Assembly: GCF_003074055.1 (NCBI RefSeq)
Contig: NZ_CP029043.1
Location: 682,001-746,000, forward strand
From: Streptomyces nigra
GTDB lineage: Bacteria; Actinomycetota; Actinomycetes; Streptomycetales; Streptomycetaceae
Direction of reading: 5' to 3'
DNA: 64,000 bases
Shown here: piece by piece, positions 26,352 to 34,729 of the stretch
Layout of the letters: each line of letters starts with the position of its first letter
Position numbering within the stretch: position 1 is the first letter of the stretch
Program-made: the position numbers and the translations under genes
Notes under the pieces: model-generated
Databases searched by the model: none
Told to the model about the DNA's origin: nothing
Seen by the model: only the letters and a program-made list of their open reading frames with translations

Positions 26352-26639
26352 GTCGGCGGCTCCCCCGTGAGCGCTGAGGCGTGTGTCCGTGCGGGCACAG
26401 GATCTCCGTTTCCGGGCCGCCGTACACCTCTCGTCACGGAATCTCCCCGGTGCGTGCTCGGGGCGGGCGGAGGGGGCGTCCGAATGTGGCATGCACGCGT
26501 CGGGGCGACCGGTGGCGCGGGTGGGGGCGGCCCGTGCGAGGATGGGTCGTCCCGCGCCCGGGCAGGGGCGAGAATGCCCTTGTCGGACAGGGTGGCCGGG
26601 GCAAGGTCGGACAGCAGCGGCGAGAGGACCGGAGCGTAC

Positions 26640-27467
26640 GTGAGCGAGAATCAGAACCTCCTCGCGGAGCAGCGACGCGCCCTGATCCTGGACGAGGTAC
26701 GGCGCCGAGGCGGGGTGCGTGTCAACGAGCTGACCCGCAAGCTCGGCGTGTCGGACATGACGGTGCGCCGGGACCTCGACGCGCTCGCCCGGCAGGGCGT
26801 GCTGGAGAAGGTGCACGGCGGTGCCGTCCCGGTGGTCGAGGCGAGCACGCACGAGCCGGGTTTCGAGGCCAAGTCGGGTCTGGAGCTGACCGCGAAGGAG
26901 GACATCGCGCGGGCGGCGGCCGAGCTGGTCGTCCCGGGCAGCGCGATCGCTCTGTCCGGCGGCACGACGACGTACGCGCTGGCGCACCGGCTGGTCGACG
27001 TCCCCGATCTGACCGTGGTCACCAACTCGGTGCGGGTGGCCGACGTCTTCCACGCCGCGCAGCGCACGACCGGCCCCCGGCAGGGCGCGGCCACGGTCGT
27101 GCTGACCGGCGGGGTGCGGACCCCGTCCGACTCGCTGGTGGGGCCGGTCGCCGACCAGGCGATCGCGGCGCTCCACTTCGACATGCTGTTCCTGGGCGTG
27201 CACGGGATATCGGCCGAGGCCGGCCTGTCCACACCGAATCTGGCGGAGGCCGAGACGAACCGGCGGCTGGTGCAGTCGGCGCGGCGTGTCGTGGTGATCG
27301 CCGACCACACCAAGTGGGGTGTGGTGGGCCTGAGTTCGTTCGCCTCGCTGGAGCAGGTCGACACCCTGGTGACGGACTCGGGGCTGGACGGCGGCGCCCG
27401 CGCGGAGATCGCGGAGCATCTGCGGCTGGTGGTGGCGGGCGAGCCCGATGAGGGTGCAGACATCTGA
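26640..27467 (+). CDS. DeoR/GlpR-family transcriptional regulator
   Basis: 275 residues. A DeoR helix-turn-helix at the N terminus (VRVNELTRKLGVSDMTVRRD, then LDALARQG and VHGGAV) is followed by a DeoR sensor domain with ALSGGTTTYALAH, VVTNSVRVADVF, LTGGVRTPSDSLVGP and VVIADHTKWG. These proteins repress sugar-phosphate genes and respond to a phosphorylated sugar. The GTG at 26640 is preceded by a GGAG box. The 288-bp gap to the divergent lipase-like gene is the probable regulatory region. No sugar kinase or transporter is adjacent, so its target is unknown. Confidence 0.87.
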   Translation: MSENQNLLAEQRRALILDEVRRRGGVRVNELTRKLGVSDMTVRRDLDALARQGVLEKVHGGAVPVVEASTHEPGFEAKSGLELTAKEDIARAAAELVVPGSAIALSGGTTTYALAHRLVDVPDLTVVTNSVRVADVFHAAQRTTGPRQGAATVVLTGGVRTPSDSLVGPVADQAIAALHFDMLFLGVHGISAEAGLSTPNLAEAETNRRLVQSARRVVVIADHTKWGVVGLSSFASLEQVDTLVTDSGLDGGARAEIAEHLRLVVAGEPDEGADI

Positions 27468-27481
27468 GGAGGCGCCAGCTA

Positions 27482-27510
27482 GGGTGACGCTGCCCGGTGC
27501 AGCGTCACCC
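27482..27510. repeat. perfect 12-bp inverted repeat next to a ribosome binding site
   Basis: GGGTGACGCTGC (27482-27493) and its exact complement GCAGCGTCACCC (27499-27510) flank a 5-base loop CCGGT. It lies 14 bp after the DeoR stop and 4 bp before the GGGGG ribosome binding site of the SRPBCC gene. There is no U-tract. It could terminate the DeoR transcript, act as an operator, or fold in the SRPBCC leader. Confidence 0.7.
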
Positions 27511-27527
27511 ACAGGGGGTTGTCGTCC

Positions 27528-28007
27528 ATGGTTCATCTGCTGCGTGAGGTGGGGCTCGACTTCGTCGGGGCCGCCCCCGTACGGCATGTCTTCGCGCGCG
27601 AGACGACCGCGCCGCCGGACGCGGTGTACACCGCGCTGGCCGAGGACGTGCCGGGCTGGACGCGGTGGTTCGCGGCGGTGACCCTGGCCCGTCCGCTGGA
27701 CGGCGGGGCCCGGCGCGAGATCCGGCTCAAGGGCGGCACGCGTTTCGAGGAGACGGTGCTCGCGGCCGAGCGCCCCGAGGTGTACGCCTATCGCGTCGAC
27801 CTGACGAACGTGCCGGGCTCCCGGACGATCGTCGAGGAGTGGCGGCTCTCGCCGTCCGGTACCGGCACCCGGGTGCAGTGGACCTTCGCCGTGGACGGCA
27901 CCGCGCCGTTCCGTACGGCGGTGCGGCTGGGGCGCGCCGGTCTGGCCCGCTCGTTCCGGGGCGCGGTGGTCTCGCTGGACCGCCGGTTGACCTCCGCCGC
28001 GTCCTGA
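27528..28007 (+). CDS. SRPBCC family protein
   Basis: 159 residues with the START/Bet v1-like fold: VFARETTAPPDAVYTALAED, then PGWTRWF, FEETVLAAERPEVYAYRV and a C-terminal helix. Small proteins of this type bind hydrophobic ligands or act as polyketide cyclases; no specific role can be read here. The ATG at 27528 has a GGGGG ribosome binding site; a TTG three codons upstream is less likely. It follows the DeoR gene closely on the same strand, separated by the hairpin at 27482-27510. Confidence 0.8.
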   Translation: MVHLLREVGLDFVGAAPVRHVFARETTAPPDAVYTALAEDVPGWTRWFAAVTLARPLDGGARREIRLKGGTRFEETVLAAERPEVYAYRVDLTNVPGSRTIVEEWRLSPSGTGTRVQWTFAVDGTAPFRTAVRLGRAGLARSFRGAVVSLDRRLTSAAS

Positions 28008-28026
28008 GCCGGCGTCAGACGCCGGC
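28008..28026. terminator. hairpin terminator between convergent genes
   Basis: GCCGGCGTC and GACGCCGGC are perfect 9-bp arms around a single A, starting directly after the SRPBCC stop codon and ending 6 bp from the stop of the convergent Cds1-like gene. It has no T-tract. Confidence 0.6.
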
Positions 28027-28032
28027 GCGGCC

Positions 28033-29157
28033 TCACTCGGGCCAGACGCCGGTGGCGAGGACCTGTTCCAGGGCCGCCGCGTACGGCGTGATGTCCAGGC
28101 CCTGTTCGGCGAGCCAGGCGTCCGAGTAGTACTTGTCGAGGTACCGGTCCCCCGGGTCGCACAGCAGCGTCACCACGCTGCCCTGCCGTCCCTCGGCCAC
28201 CATCTCGGCGACGATCTTCAGCGCGCTCCACAGGCCGGTGCCGGTGGAGCCGCCGGCCTTGCGGCCGATGGCACGCTCCAGGGCGCGGACGGCGGCGACA
28301 CTGGCGGCGTCGGGCACCTTCATCATGCGGTCGACGGCGCCGGGCACGAAGCTCGGTTCCATCCGGGGCCGGCCGATGCCCTCGATCCGGGAGCCGCAGT
28401 CGCAGGTGACATGGGCGTCGCCGGTCGTCCAGCCCTCGAAGAAACAGGAGTTCTCCGGGTCGGCCACGCAGATACGGGTGTCGTACTGCATGTAGTGCAC
28501 GTAGCGGGCGAGGGTCGCGGAGGTGCCGCCGGTGCCGGCGGTGGCGACGACCCAGGCGGGCTCCGGATACCGCTCGAGCCGCAGCTGACGGAAGATCGAC
28601 TCGGCGATGTTGTTGTTGCCGCGCCAGTCCGTGGCCCGCTCCGCGTAGGTGAACTGGTCCATGTAGTGGCCGCCCGTCTCCACCGCGAGCCGGGCCGACT
28701 CCTCGTACATCCGGCGGGAGTCGTCCACGAAGTGGCACCGGCCGCCGTGGAACTCGATCAGACGGCACTTCTCGGCGCTCGTCGTGCGCGGCATGACCGC
28801 GATGAAGGGCACGCCGATCAGCTTCGCGAAGTACGCCTCGGAGACGGCGGTCGAGCCGCTGGACGCCTCGATCACCGGTCGGCCCGGCCGGATCCAGCCA
28901 TTGCACAGTCCGTACAGGAACAGCGAGCGGGCCAGCCGGTGCTTGAGGCTGCCGGTGGGGTGCGTGGACTCGTCCTTGAGGTACAGGTCGATGCCCCAGC
29001 GCTCGGGCAGCGGGAAGCGCAGGAGGTGGGTGTCGGCCGAGCGGTTGGCGTCGGCCTGCACCTTGCGCACGGCGTCTTTCAGCCAGTCCCGGTAGGCGGG
29101 ATCGCTTCGGTCGACGTCGAGGGTCACGCCGGACGGGGTCTGCTGGACGGTGCTCAC
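28033..29157 (-). CDS. PLP-dependent cysteine synthase/desulfhydrase (Cds1-like)
   Basis: 374 residues, fold-type II PLP enzyme. The PLP lysine lies in [16 protein letters not shown]; the substrate loop [15 protein letters not shown], and the phosphate-binding Gly-rich loop [12 protein letters not shown] are intact. The sequence resembles mycobacterial Cds1 (Rv3684), an L-cysteine desulfhydrase releasing sulfide, more than the CysK biosynthetic group. The GTG at 29157 is chosen because GAGGAGC precedes it by about 8 bases. Several in-frame ATG codons upstream are not preceded by good sites and would add an Ala/Ser-rich stretch. Confidence 0.85.
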   Translation of the reverse strand: MSTVQQTPSGVTLDVDRSDPAYRDWLKDAVRKVQADANRSADTHLLRFPLPERWGIDLYLKDESTHPTGSLKHRLARSLFLYGLCNGWIRPGRPVIEASSGSTAVSEAYFAKLIGVPFIAVMPRTTSAEKCRLIEFHGGRCHFVDDSRRMYEESARLAVETGGHYMDQFTYAERATDWRGNNNIAESIFRQLRLERYPEPAWVVATAGTGGTSATLARYVHYMQYDTRICVADPENSCFFEGWTTGDAHVTCDCGSRIEGIGRPRMEPSFVPGAVDRMMKVPDAASVAAVRALERAIGRKAGGSTGTGLWSALKIVAEMVAEGRQGSVVTLLCDPGDRYLDKYYSDAWLAEQGLDITPYAAALEQVLATGVWPE

Positions 29158-29480
29158 GGCGCTGCTCCTCGGGCTCGCGGCAGCGGCGACTCGCACTGCC
29201 GTCCCTTCGAGCATAGACATCTTCAGGACGCTTCTCACCTGCATAAACACACCTTTGAGAGGCTCAAAGTCACCCCTGGGCAGGCGGTCGCGGCGCACCC
29301 GGCGGGGGCGCATCCGCGCGAGTGCTCCGAGCGCCCCCGGCGAGGGGCACGCGCGCACTGGTGCGGGACGCGGGACGGGGGCAGACTCCACCCGACGGGG
29401 TGCACACTGGATCACGACCGGGGCCCGGCCGGTGCCCGCGCGGAGCGGGCCGGCCACCGAGACGCACGAGGGGGCGGGGC
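29158..29480. promoter_or_regulatory. 323-bp divergent intergenic region with inverted repeat
   Basis: The gap lies between the Cds1-like gene (minus) and a small plus-strand gene. It holds a perfect 7-bp inverted repeat CTTTGAG-AGG-CTCAAAG at 29253-29269. On the minus strand, TTGAGC overlapping this repeat is followed after 16 bp by TATGCA, a plausible promoter for the Cds1-like gene with a leader of about 80 bases. No RNA gene is seen. Confidence 0.4.
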
Positions 29481-29804
29481 ATGGCGGAGGCGGAGTTCAC
29501 GGCCAAGGGCGTGCGGATCGGGAAGCGCCTGCGCTCCCTGACCCGGGCCGGGCAGGTGCGGATCAGCGAGGGCCGGCTGCAGTTGCTCACGAGCTACGGC
29601 ACCGAGATCGACAGCGCGCCGGTGCAGGCGGTGCGCGCGTCCCGGCCCTGGTTCGCGCCGGACGACCGGGCGCTCGCCGACCTCAACGGCAAGCGCTACT
29701 CACTGACGTTGGGGGATCACGACCCCGCCCCGGGCGAGCCCGGACCGCCCGCCGCGCGCCGGTTCATCGAGGCCGTACACAGGGCTGCGGGGCGTAACGG
29801 CTGA
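29481..29804 (+). CDS. small hypothetical protein
   Basis: 107 residues. It starts [20 protein letters not shown] and has beta-strand-rich character, with basic and acidic residues mixed and no signal peptide or membrane helix. I do not recognise the family. The start at 29481 has a GAGGGGG box 7 bases upstream, supporting it as a real gene. Codon usage is streptomycete-like throughout. The next gene, an ATPase, is 184 bp downstream on the same strand. Confidence 0.6.
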   Translation: MAEAEFTAKGVRIGKRLRSLTRAGQVRISEGRLQLLTSYGTEIDSAPVQAVRASRPWFAPDDRALADLNGKRYSLTLGDHDPAPGEPGPPAARRFIEAVHRAAGRNG

Positions 29805-29988
29805 GTCACCGCGAGTTGCGTTACCGCGCCTCCTGCGTCACGCTGGTCTCACGTCACTCTGGGTTTACCGGCGATAACGCTGCGAACCAGCCCGCCGGCC
29901 ACGACAGCAGGCGGCCGTTTCCTTCAAGCACCCTGCTGGATCCGAACTCCGTGTTCTTCCGGACCTCTTCAGTCGGGGAGTCGCAGCC

Positions 29989-30531
29989 GTGATCAGTTAC
30001 CCAAGCAGGCACTGCGCGGTGGAGCTCCAAGCCCTGCCGTCGCGGATCGGCCAGGTCCGCAGAATCGTATCGGCGCAGTTGCGCTACTGGCATCTGGACC
30101 CGTTGATAGACCGCGCCGCGCTCGGCGTGACCGAGCTGCTGACCAACGTCCATCAACATGCGCGGCCGGACAAGACGTGCACCGTGGAGATCGAGTTGCT
30201 GCTCGACCGCCTCACGGTCTCCGTGCACGACCACGACCCCCGGCTGCCGGTCGCCGCCGACCCCGGGGACACCGAGGCGCTCGCCACCTGCGGGCGCGGG
30301 CTCGCGATGGTCGCGGCCCTCAGCGAGAGCTGGGGCGTGCGGCCGGAGGGCGAGTCCGGCAAGGTCGTGTGGTTCTCGCTGCCGACGCCCGGCGCCGCGC
30401 CGTCCACGGCCGCGCGGCCACCGCGCCGCGTCACCGTGGAGCAGCCCGTACGCCGGCTCGCGGCCATCGGTCCACCGGTCGACCTGCGTCGGCCGGAACG
30501 CGCTCCCGCCCGGTCGGCCGTTGCCGGCTGA
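29989..30531 (+). CDS. histidine-kinase-like ATPase (anti-sigma-type)
   Basis: 180 residues. A HATPase_c domain of the SpoIIAB/RsbW type: N box GVTELLTNVHQHA, G1 box DHDPRLP and G2 box CGRGLAMVAALSESWGV. Such proteins phosphorylate anti-anti-sigma factors and hold sigma factors inactive, so it may be part of a partner-switching pathway like that of the phosphatase at the left edge. No sigma or antagonist gene is adjacent. The C-terminal 40 residues are Arg/Pro/Ala-rich and probably disordered. The GTG at 29989 has GGGGAG 8 bases upstream. Confidence 0.85.
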   Translation: MISYPSRHCAVELQALPSRIGQVRRIVSAQLRYWHLDPLIDRAALGVTELLTNVHQHARPDKTCTVEIELLLDRLTVSVHDHDPRLPVAADPGDTEALATCGRGLAMVAALSESWGVRPEGESGKVVWFSLPTPGAAPSTAARPPRRVTVEQPVRRLAAIGPPVDLRRPERAPARSAVAG

Positions 30532-30555
30532 CCGGGCGGTGAGGGGGTCACGGGG

Positions 30556-30686
30556 GCCGCCGCGCACCGTCAGGTGTCACACGGGCCCGGGCCCTTGGGA
30601 TGTCTCACCGGCGTCGGGCCTTCTGGGGTCACACGGGGCAGCCCTTGCCGCCGCGCACCCTCAGGTGTCACACGGGGCCGCCCTTG
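30556..30686. repeat. degenerate repeats overlapping the 3' end of the SHOCT gene
   Basis: A 30-bp block beginning GCCGCCGCGCACC and ending GTGTCACACGGG occurs at 30556-30585 and, with one mismatch, at 30647-30676. A third partial copy around the core GGTCACACGGGGC lies between them. The 30647 copy overlaps the last codons and stop of the minus-strand SHOCT gene, so the other copies lie immediately beyond its 3' end. Confidence 0.7.
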
Positions 30687-30949
30687 CCCGTGCGGCCGAA
30701 CTCCTCGTTGAGGACGGACAACCGGCGCCAGTACTCGTCCTCGTCGATCTCGCCGGAGGCGAACCGGTGGCCGAGGACGGTGATCGGCGAGCTGTCGTCG
30801 GGGCCCGTCGGCCGGGGTCCGCGGCGCGGGCGCCATCCTGTGCGGCGCAGCAGCGTGATGCCGCCGATCACGACGGCAGCCCAGATCAGCGGGAAGAAGA
30901 GGATCCACGGGCCGGGCCCGCCGTCGGCGAAGTGCGCGAAGGTCTGCAT
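30668..30949 (-). CDS. SHOCT domain-containing small membrane protein
   Basis: 93 residues. One membrane helix (about 14-35, PWILFFPLIWAAVVIGGITL) precedes a basic stretch, and a C-terminal SHOCT domain reads LGHRFASGEIDEDEYWRRLS. SHOCT domains are small helix-turn segments, often at the end of membrane proteins and thought to mediate oligomer contacts. Function of this one is unknown. The final residues TGKGGPV lie within a repeat whose degenerate copies continue past the stop. Confidence 0.85.
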   Translation of the reverse strand: MQTFAHFADGGPGPWILFFPLIWAAVVIGGITLLRRTGWRPRRGPRPTGPDDSSPITVLGHRFASGEIDEDEYWRRLSVLNEEFGRTGKGGPV

Positions 30950-31081
30950 GTCGGGTCATCTCCCGGGTGGTCGGGACGTTCCTGAGTGATGACTCGAGCT
31001 TCGCGCCGCGAGGGGTCCGGGTCGTCGTACGGGCAGCGGCACCGTGCGTACCCCCGGAGGAGTACGCCGTGGAGTACGCCG

Positions 31082-31525
31082 TCAGGTTCCGTCGGGCCGT
31101 TCGAGGTACGCCACGTTCTCCCGGTCCTCGGCGTCCGTGCCGGCCTCGGTGGCGAACCAGGCGTCGAGGATCTCCTTGAGCAGCGGCTCCGACGTCAGCC
31201 GCAGGCTGAGGGCGAGCACATTGGCGTCGTTCCAGCGCCGGGCGCCCTCCGCCGTGTACGCGTCGGTGCACAGGGCCGCTCGGACGCCGGGCACCTTGTT
31301 CGCGGCGATCGACGCGCCCGTGCCGGTCCAGCAGCACACCACGGCCTGGTCGGCCGTGCCCTCCACGACCTCGGCGGCCGCCGCCTGCGAGCAGACGGCC
31401 CAGCGCGCGTCGTCGCCGGGGCCGAGCGCGCCGTGCGCCCGCACGTCGTGCCCCCGCTCGCGCAGCTCGGCGACGAGGCGCCGTGCGACGGGTTCGTCCA
31501 TGTCCGAGGAGACGGAGATCCGCAT
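31082..31525 (-). CDS. RpiB/LacA/LacB family sugar-phosphate isomerase
   Basis: 147 residues. It keeps the RpiB anion-hole motif WTGTGASIAANKVPGVRAAL preceded by the catalytic Cys (VVCC), and the late motif RRWNDANVLALSLR. Members interconvert ribose-5-P and ribulose-5-P, or allose- or galactose-type 6-phosphates. The usual N-terminal motif is MRIxxxxDhxG; here it is MRISVSSDMDEPVARR, so the proton-handling region differs. The start ATG lies 7 bases after a good -10 hexamer, suggesting a leaderless mRNA. It sits downstream of the ROK regulator gene, separated by only 45 bp. Confidence 0.82.
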   Translation of the reverse strand: MRISVSSDMDEPVARRLVAELRERGHDVRAHGALGPGDDARWAVCSQAAAAEVVEGTADQAVVCCWTGTGASIAANKVPGVRAALCTDAYTAEGARRWNDANVLALSLRLTSEPLLKEILDAWFATEAGTDAEDRENVAYLERPDGT

Positions 31526-31526
31526 A

Positions 31527-31565
31527 CCGAAAAGCCTACCGACCGCCAGGGTCTTCGTTAACGAA
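31527..31565 (-). promoter_or_regulatory. rpiB-like gene promoter with overlapping palindromic operator
   Basis: On the minus strand, TTAACG is followed after 17 bp by TAGGCT, and the start ATG lies 7 bases further on, so transcription would begin at or near the start codon. The -35 hexamer is inside a perfect 12-bp palindrome TTCGTTAACGAA (31554-31565), flanked by GGGTC and GACCC. It lies just after the stop of the ROK gene, so ROK autoregulation of this promoter is an attractive guess. Confidence 0.55.
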
Positions 31566-31570
31566 AGACC

Positions 31571-32815
31571 CTAGGCCGCCAGCGCGGTGAGCGGGTCGTC
31601 GAGCACCGGCTGCCACGCCAACTCGGCGGCGCCGACGAGGCTGTTGTGGTCGAGGCTGCACGCGAGGATCGGGACGCCGCCGCTCTGCCCCCACAGGCTG
31701 CGGTCGGCGACGACCGCGCGCAGCCGGCCGGGGTCGGCGTCGAAGAGGGTGCGGTGCAGACCGCCGAGGATGATGCGGTCGGGGTTGAGGATGTTGACCA
31801 GGCCGGCCAGGCCGAGGCCGAGCCGGTCGATCAGGGCCTCGGTGGCGGTGCGGACCGTCGGGTCGTCGTAGTGGTCCTGGATCAGGTCGATGGCCTGCTT
31901 CAGCAGCGACACCTCGGGGCCGGGCTCGCGGCCGGCCGCCGTGAGCAGGGCCAGCGGGTCGGCCTCGACGTCCAGACAGCCCCGGCTGCCGCAGTGGCAG
32001 GGCCGGCCCTCGGGGTTGACGGTGAGGTGTCCGACCTCCAGGGCCAGCCCCGAACTCCCGGTGTGCAGACGGCCGTCCAGGACGAGCGCGCCGCCGACGC
32101 CCCGGTGCCCGGTGGCCACGCACAGCAGATCGCGGGCGCCGCGCCCGGCGCCGTGCCGGTGTTCGGCGAGCGCGGCCAGGTTGACGTCGTTGCCGGTGAA
32201 CGCCGGTCCGGTGATCCCGGCCGCGCGCACGCACTCGGTGAAGATACGGCGGACGGGGGCGCCCACGGGCCACGCCAGGTGCAGCGGGTTGAGGGCGAGG
32301 CCGTCCGGTTCGGCGACGGCGGACGGGACCGCGAGTCCGGCGCCGACACAGCGCCGGCCGGTCGCGCTCAGCAGGTCCGCGCCGGCCTCGACGACCGAGC
32401 CGAGCACCTTGGCCGGGTCGGCCTCCACGGTCTCGCAGCCCGGGGCGGTGGCGACGATACGGCCGCCGAGGCCGACCAGCGCGGCCCGGAACCCGTCGGC
32501 GTGCACCTGGGCGGCGAGGACGACCGGGCCGTCCTCGGCGACGGACAGCCGGTGCGAGGGCCGTCCCTGGGAGCCGGCCGCCGCGCCCGGCCGGGCGTCG
32601 ACCCGGATCAGCCCGAGCGCCTCCAGTTCGGCGGCGACCACCCCGGCCGTGGCCCGGGTGACGCCGAGTTCGGCGGTGAGGACGGCACGGGTGGGGGCGC
32701 GCCCGGTGTGCACGAGCTCCAACGCGGGCCCGAGCGCACCGCGCCCACGCTCCAGTCGCGTCCTCGGGGTGGTGGTCCCTTCCCCCGCCGGCCGGGGGTC
32801 CGCCTTGCCGCTCAT
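31571..32815 (-). CDS. ROK family transcriptional regulator
   Basis: 414 residues. A winged-helix N terminus (APTRAVLTAELGVTRATAGV, followed by ELEALGLI) precedes a ROK kinase-like domain with the zinc motif CHCGSRGCLDVEA and the ALEVGHLTV segment, plus GNDVNLAALAEH. The family includes NagC/XylR-type repressors of sugar uptake and catabolism. The ligand is unknown. Context (an RpiB-type isomerase 45 bp downstream and a nearby aldolase-isomerase pair) points to a sugar-phosphate pathway. Confidence 0.9.
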   Translation of the reverse strand: MSGKADPRPAGEGTTTPRTRLERGRGALGPALELVHTGRAPTRAVLTAELGVTRATAGVVAAELEALGLIRVDARPGAAAGSQGRPSHRLSVAEDGPVVLAAQVHADGFRAALVGLGGRIVATAPGCETVEADPAKVLGSVVEAGADLLSATGRRCVGAGLAVPSAVAEPDGLALNPLHLAWPVGAPVRRIFTECVRAAGITGPAFTGNDVNLAALAEHRHGAGRGARDLLCVATGHRGVGGALVLDGRLHTGSSGLALEVGHLTVNPEGRPCHCGSRGCLDVEADPLALLTAAGREPGPEVSLLKQAIDLIQDHYDDPTVRTATEALIDRLGLGLAGLVNILNPDRIILGGLHRTLFDADPGRLRAVVADRSLWGQSGGVPILACSLDHNSLVGAAELAWQPVLDDPLTALAA

Positions 32816-32851
32816 GAGGGCGAGTCTCCCATGATCCCGGAACGCCGTGGC

Positions 32852-33492
32852 CTACAGGCCGCTCACTCTCAGCGTGAGGTTCAGCCGCCCCGTGAGACCG
32901 AGCTCCGGGGGCGCGGTGCCCGGGTGCACGGTGGGCACCCCGTGGTGGGCGAGCCGCGCGGGGCCGCCGAACACGAAGAGGTCGCCGCTGCGCAGTTCGA
33001 CGTCCGTGTACGGCCGGGTCCGGGTCTCGGTGTTGCCGAAGCGGAAGACGCAGCTGTCGCCGAGGCTCAAGGAGACCACGGGCTGTGGGGACCGCTCGTC
33101 GGCGTCGCGGTGCATGCCCATCCGGGCCTCGGCGTCGTAGAAGTTGATCAGCGCGATGTCGTAGGGGCCGGCCTCCTCGCCGAGGGCGTCCCGGACCGCG
33201 CGCCGGGCCAGTTCGTCCAGCCACCCGGGGAACGGCTTGACCGGGGCGCCGTCGCCGTCGACGGCCGTGGGGGCGTAGCCGTAGGGGTACCAGTGCCGGC
33301 CGAGGCACACCTGCCGGGCCGTCATCGTGCCGCCGCCGGGGGTGCGGACGGTGCGCAGGCCGGCCGGGGGCGGGCCCAGACGCGACAGGCGTCCAGCAGC
33401 TCGCGCTGGGCGGCGGCGTCCAGCCAGTCGGGGACGTGCACCGCGCCCGGGGCGACGACGGTGCGCTCCCGCGGGAACAGCTCGGCGTCCAT
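32852..33492 (-). pseudogene. AlkB-type 2-oxoglutarate/Fe(II) dioxygenase, single-base frameshift
   Basis: AlkB oxidatively repairs alkylated bases. From the ATG at 33492 the frame reads MDAELFPRERTVVAPGAVHV and onward to DACRVWAR, then diverges; the remaining frame reads PPAGLRTVRTPGGGTMTARQ and continues to the stop at 32852. The iron ligands H-x-D in GMHRDADE and a later His (LAHHGVPTVHPG), and the GRLNLTLR motif are intact. One extra G in the five-G run at 33366-33370 would restore a single frame of 213 codons, so the break is a one-base deletion. It may be a sequencing error, a real inactivation, or a shorter protein starting at the ATG at 33325. Confidence 0.8.
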
Positions 33493-33583
33493 GTCCCCCA
33501 TCCTGCCCCACGGTCCTCCTCCGCGGTCCGGCGTCGCGGCTCGGTGCGGGCGGGCGCCCGTGGTCGCTTAGCCTTGACGCACG

Positions 33584-34729
33584 ATGAACGACCGGATGAC
33601 GACGCCCTGGGGCGCTCTCGCGCTGACCCGCTTCCCCGAGGACCCCCGCGACAGGCTGCGCGCCTGGGACGCCTCCGACGAGTACCTTCTGGCGCACCTG
33701 GCCGAGCAGGACGTCCCGCTGTCGGGCACGGTCGTGGTCGTCGGCGACCGCTGGGGCGCCCTGGTCACGGCGCTGGCGGCGCACCGGCCGACCCAGATCA
33801 CGGACTCCTGGCTGGCGCAGGAGGCCACCCGGGCCAACCTCGCGCGGCACGGCGTCGAGCCCGGCGCGGTCCGGCTGCTCACGACGCAGGACCCGCCTCC
33901 GCCGCGGATCGACGTGCTGCTGGTGCGGGTGCCGAAGAGCCTGGCGCTGCTGGAGGACCAGCTGCTGCGGCTGGCGCCCTTCGTGCACGGGGGCACGGTC
34001 GTGGTGGGCACCGGCATGGTGCGGGAGATCCACACGTCCACGCTGGAGCTGTTCGGGCGGATCCTGGGGCCGACGCGGACGTCGCTGGCGAAGCGGAAGG
34101 CCCGTCTGATCTTCTGCAGGCCCGAGCCGTCCGTGGAACGGCCCGCGAACCCGTGGCCGAACACCTACACGCTGCCGGACGGAGTGGGGGCCGTGTCCGG
34201 GAGCACGGTCGTCAATCACGCGGGGGTGTTCTGCGCCGACCGGCTCGACATCGGCACCCGGTTCTTCCTGGCGCATCTGCCGGGCGGGCGGGGGCCGCGG
34301 CGGGTGGTGGACCTGGGGTGCGGCAACGGCGTCGTGGGGACGGCGGTGGCACTGGCGAACCCGGAGGCCGAGGTGCTGTTCGTCGACGAGTCGTTCCAGG
34401 CCGTGGCGTCGGCGGAGGCCACCTTCAAGGCGAACGGCGTCCCCGGGCACGCCGAGTTCCGGGTGGGCGACGGAATGGCGGGGGTGCCGGCGGGCAGCGT
34501 CGACCTGGTGCTGAACAACCCCCCGTTCCACTCCCACCAGGCCACGACCGACGCGACGGCCTGGCGGATGTTCACCGGGGCGCGGCGGGCGCTGCGGCCG
34601 GGTGGTGAGCTGTGGGTGGTCGGCAACCGGCACCTCGGCTACCACGTGAAGCTGCGGCGGCTGTTCGGGAACAGCGAAGTGGTCGCCTCCGACCCCAAGT
34701 TCGTGGTGCTGCGGGCGGTCCGCAGCTAG
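33584..34729 (+). CDS. class I SAM-dependent methyltransferase, RlmG/RsmC type
   Basis: 381 residues in two domains. The N-terminal half (to about 190) is a degenerate methyltransferase-like fold; the C-terminal half has the SAM site VDLGCGNGVVG and the catalytic motif NNPPFH. This matches RlmG and RsmC, which methylate guanines in 23S or 16S rRNA; the exact site cannot be told from sequence alone. The ATG at 33584 is the start. It is divergent from alkB. Its TAG overlaps the stop of the convergent aldolase gene in a shared CTAG. Confidence 0.88.
   Translation: MNDRMTTPWGALALTRFPEDPRDRLRAWDASDEYLLAHLAEQDVPLSGTVVVVGDRWGALVTALAAHRPTQITDSWLAQEATRANLARHGVEPGAVRLLTTQDPPPPRIDVLLVRVPKSLALLEDQLLRLAPFVHGGTVVVGTGMVREIHTSTLELFGRILGPTRTSLAKRKARLIFCRPEPSVERPANPWPNTYTLPDGVGAVSGSTVVNHAGVFCADRLDIGTRFFLAHLPGGRGPRRVVDLGCGNGVVGTAVALANPEAEVLFVDESFQAVASAEATFKANGVPGHAEFRVGDGMAGVPAGSVDLVLNNPPFHSHQATTDATAWRMFTGARRALRPGGELWVVGNRHLGYHVKLRRLFGNSEVVASDPKFVVLRAVRS

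Noticed and set aside
26352..27587. N-terminal extension of the lipase-like gene to 27587
   Set aside because: The extra codons overlap the DeoR gene on the other strand and lack protein-like composition; the ATG at 26351 has a good ribosome binding site.
31059..31082. Tandem 12-bp repeat GGAGTACGCCGT, two copies
   Set aside because: It is only two short units at the end of the RpiB-type gene; too little to claim a function.
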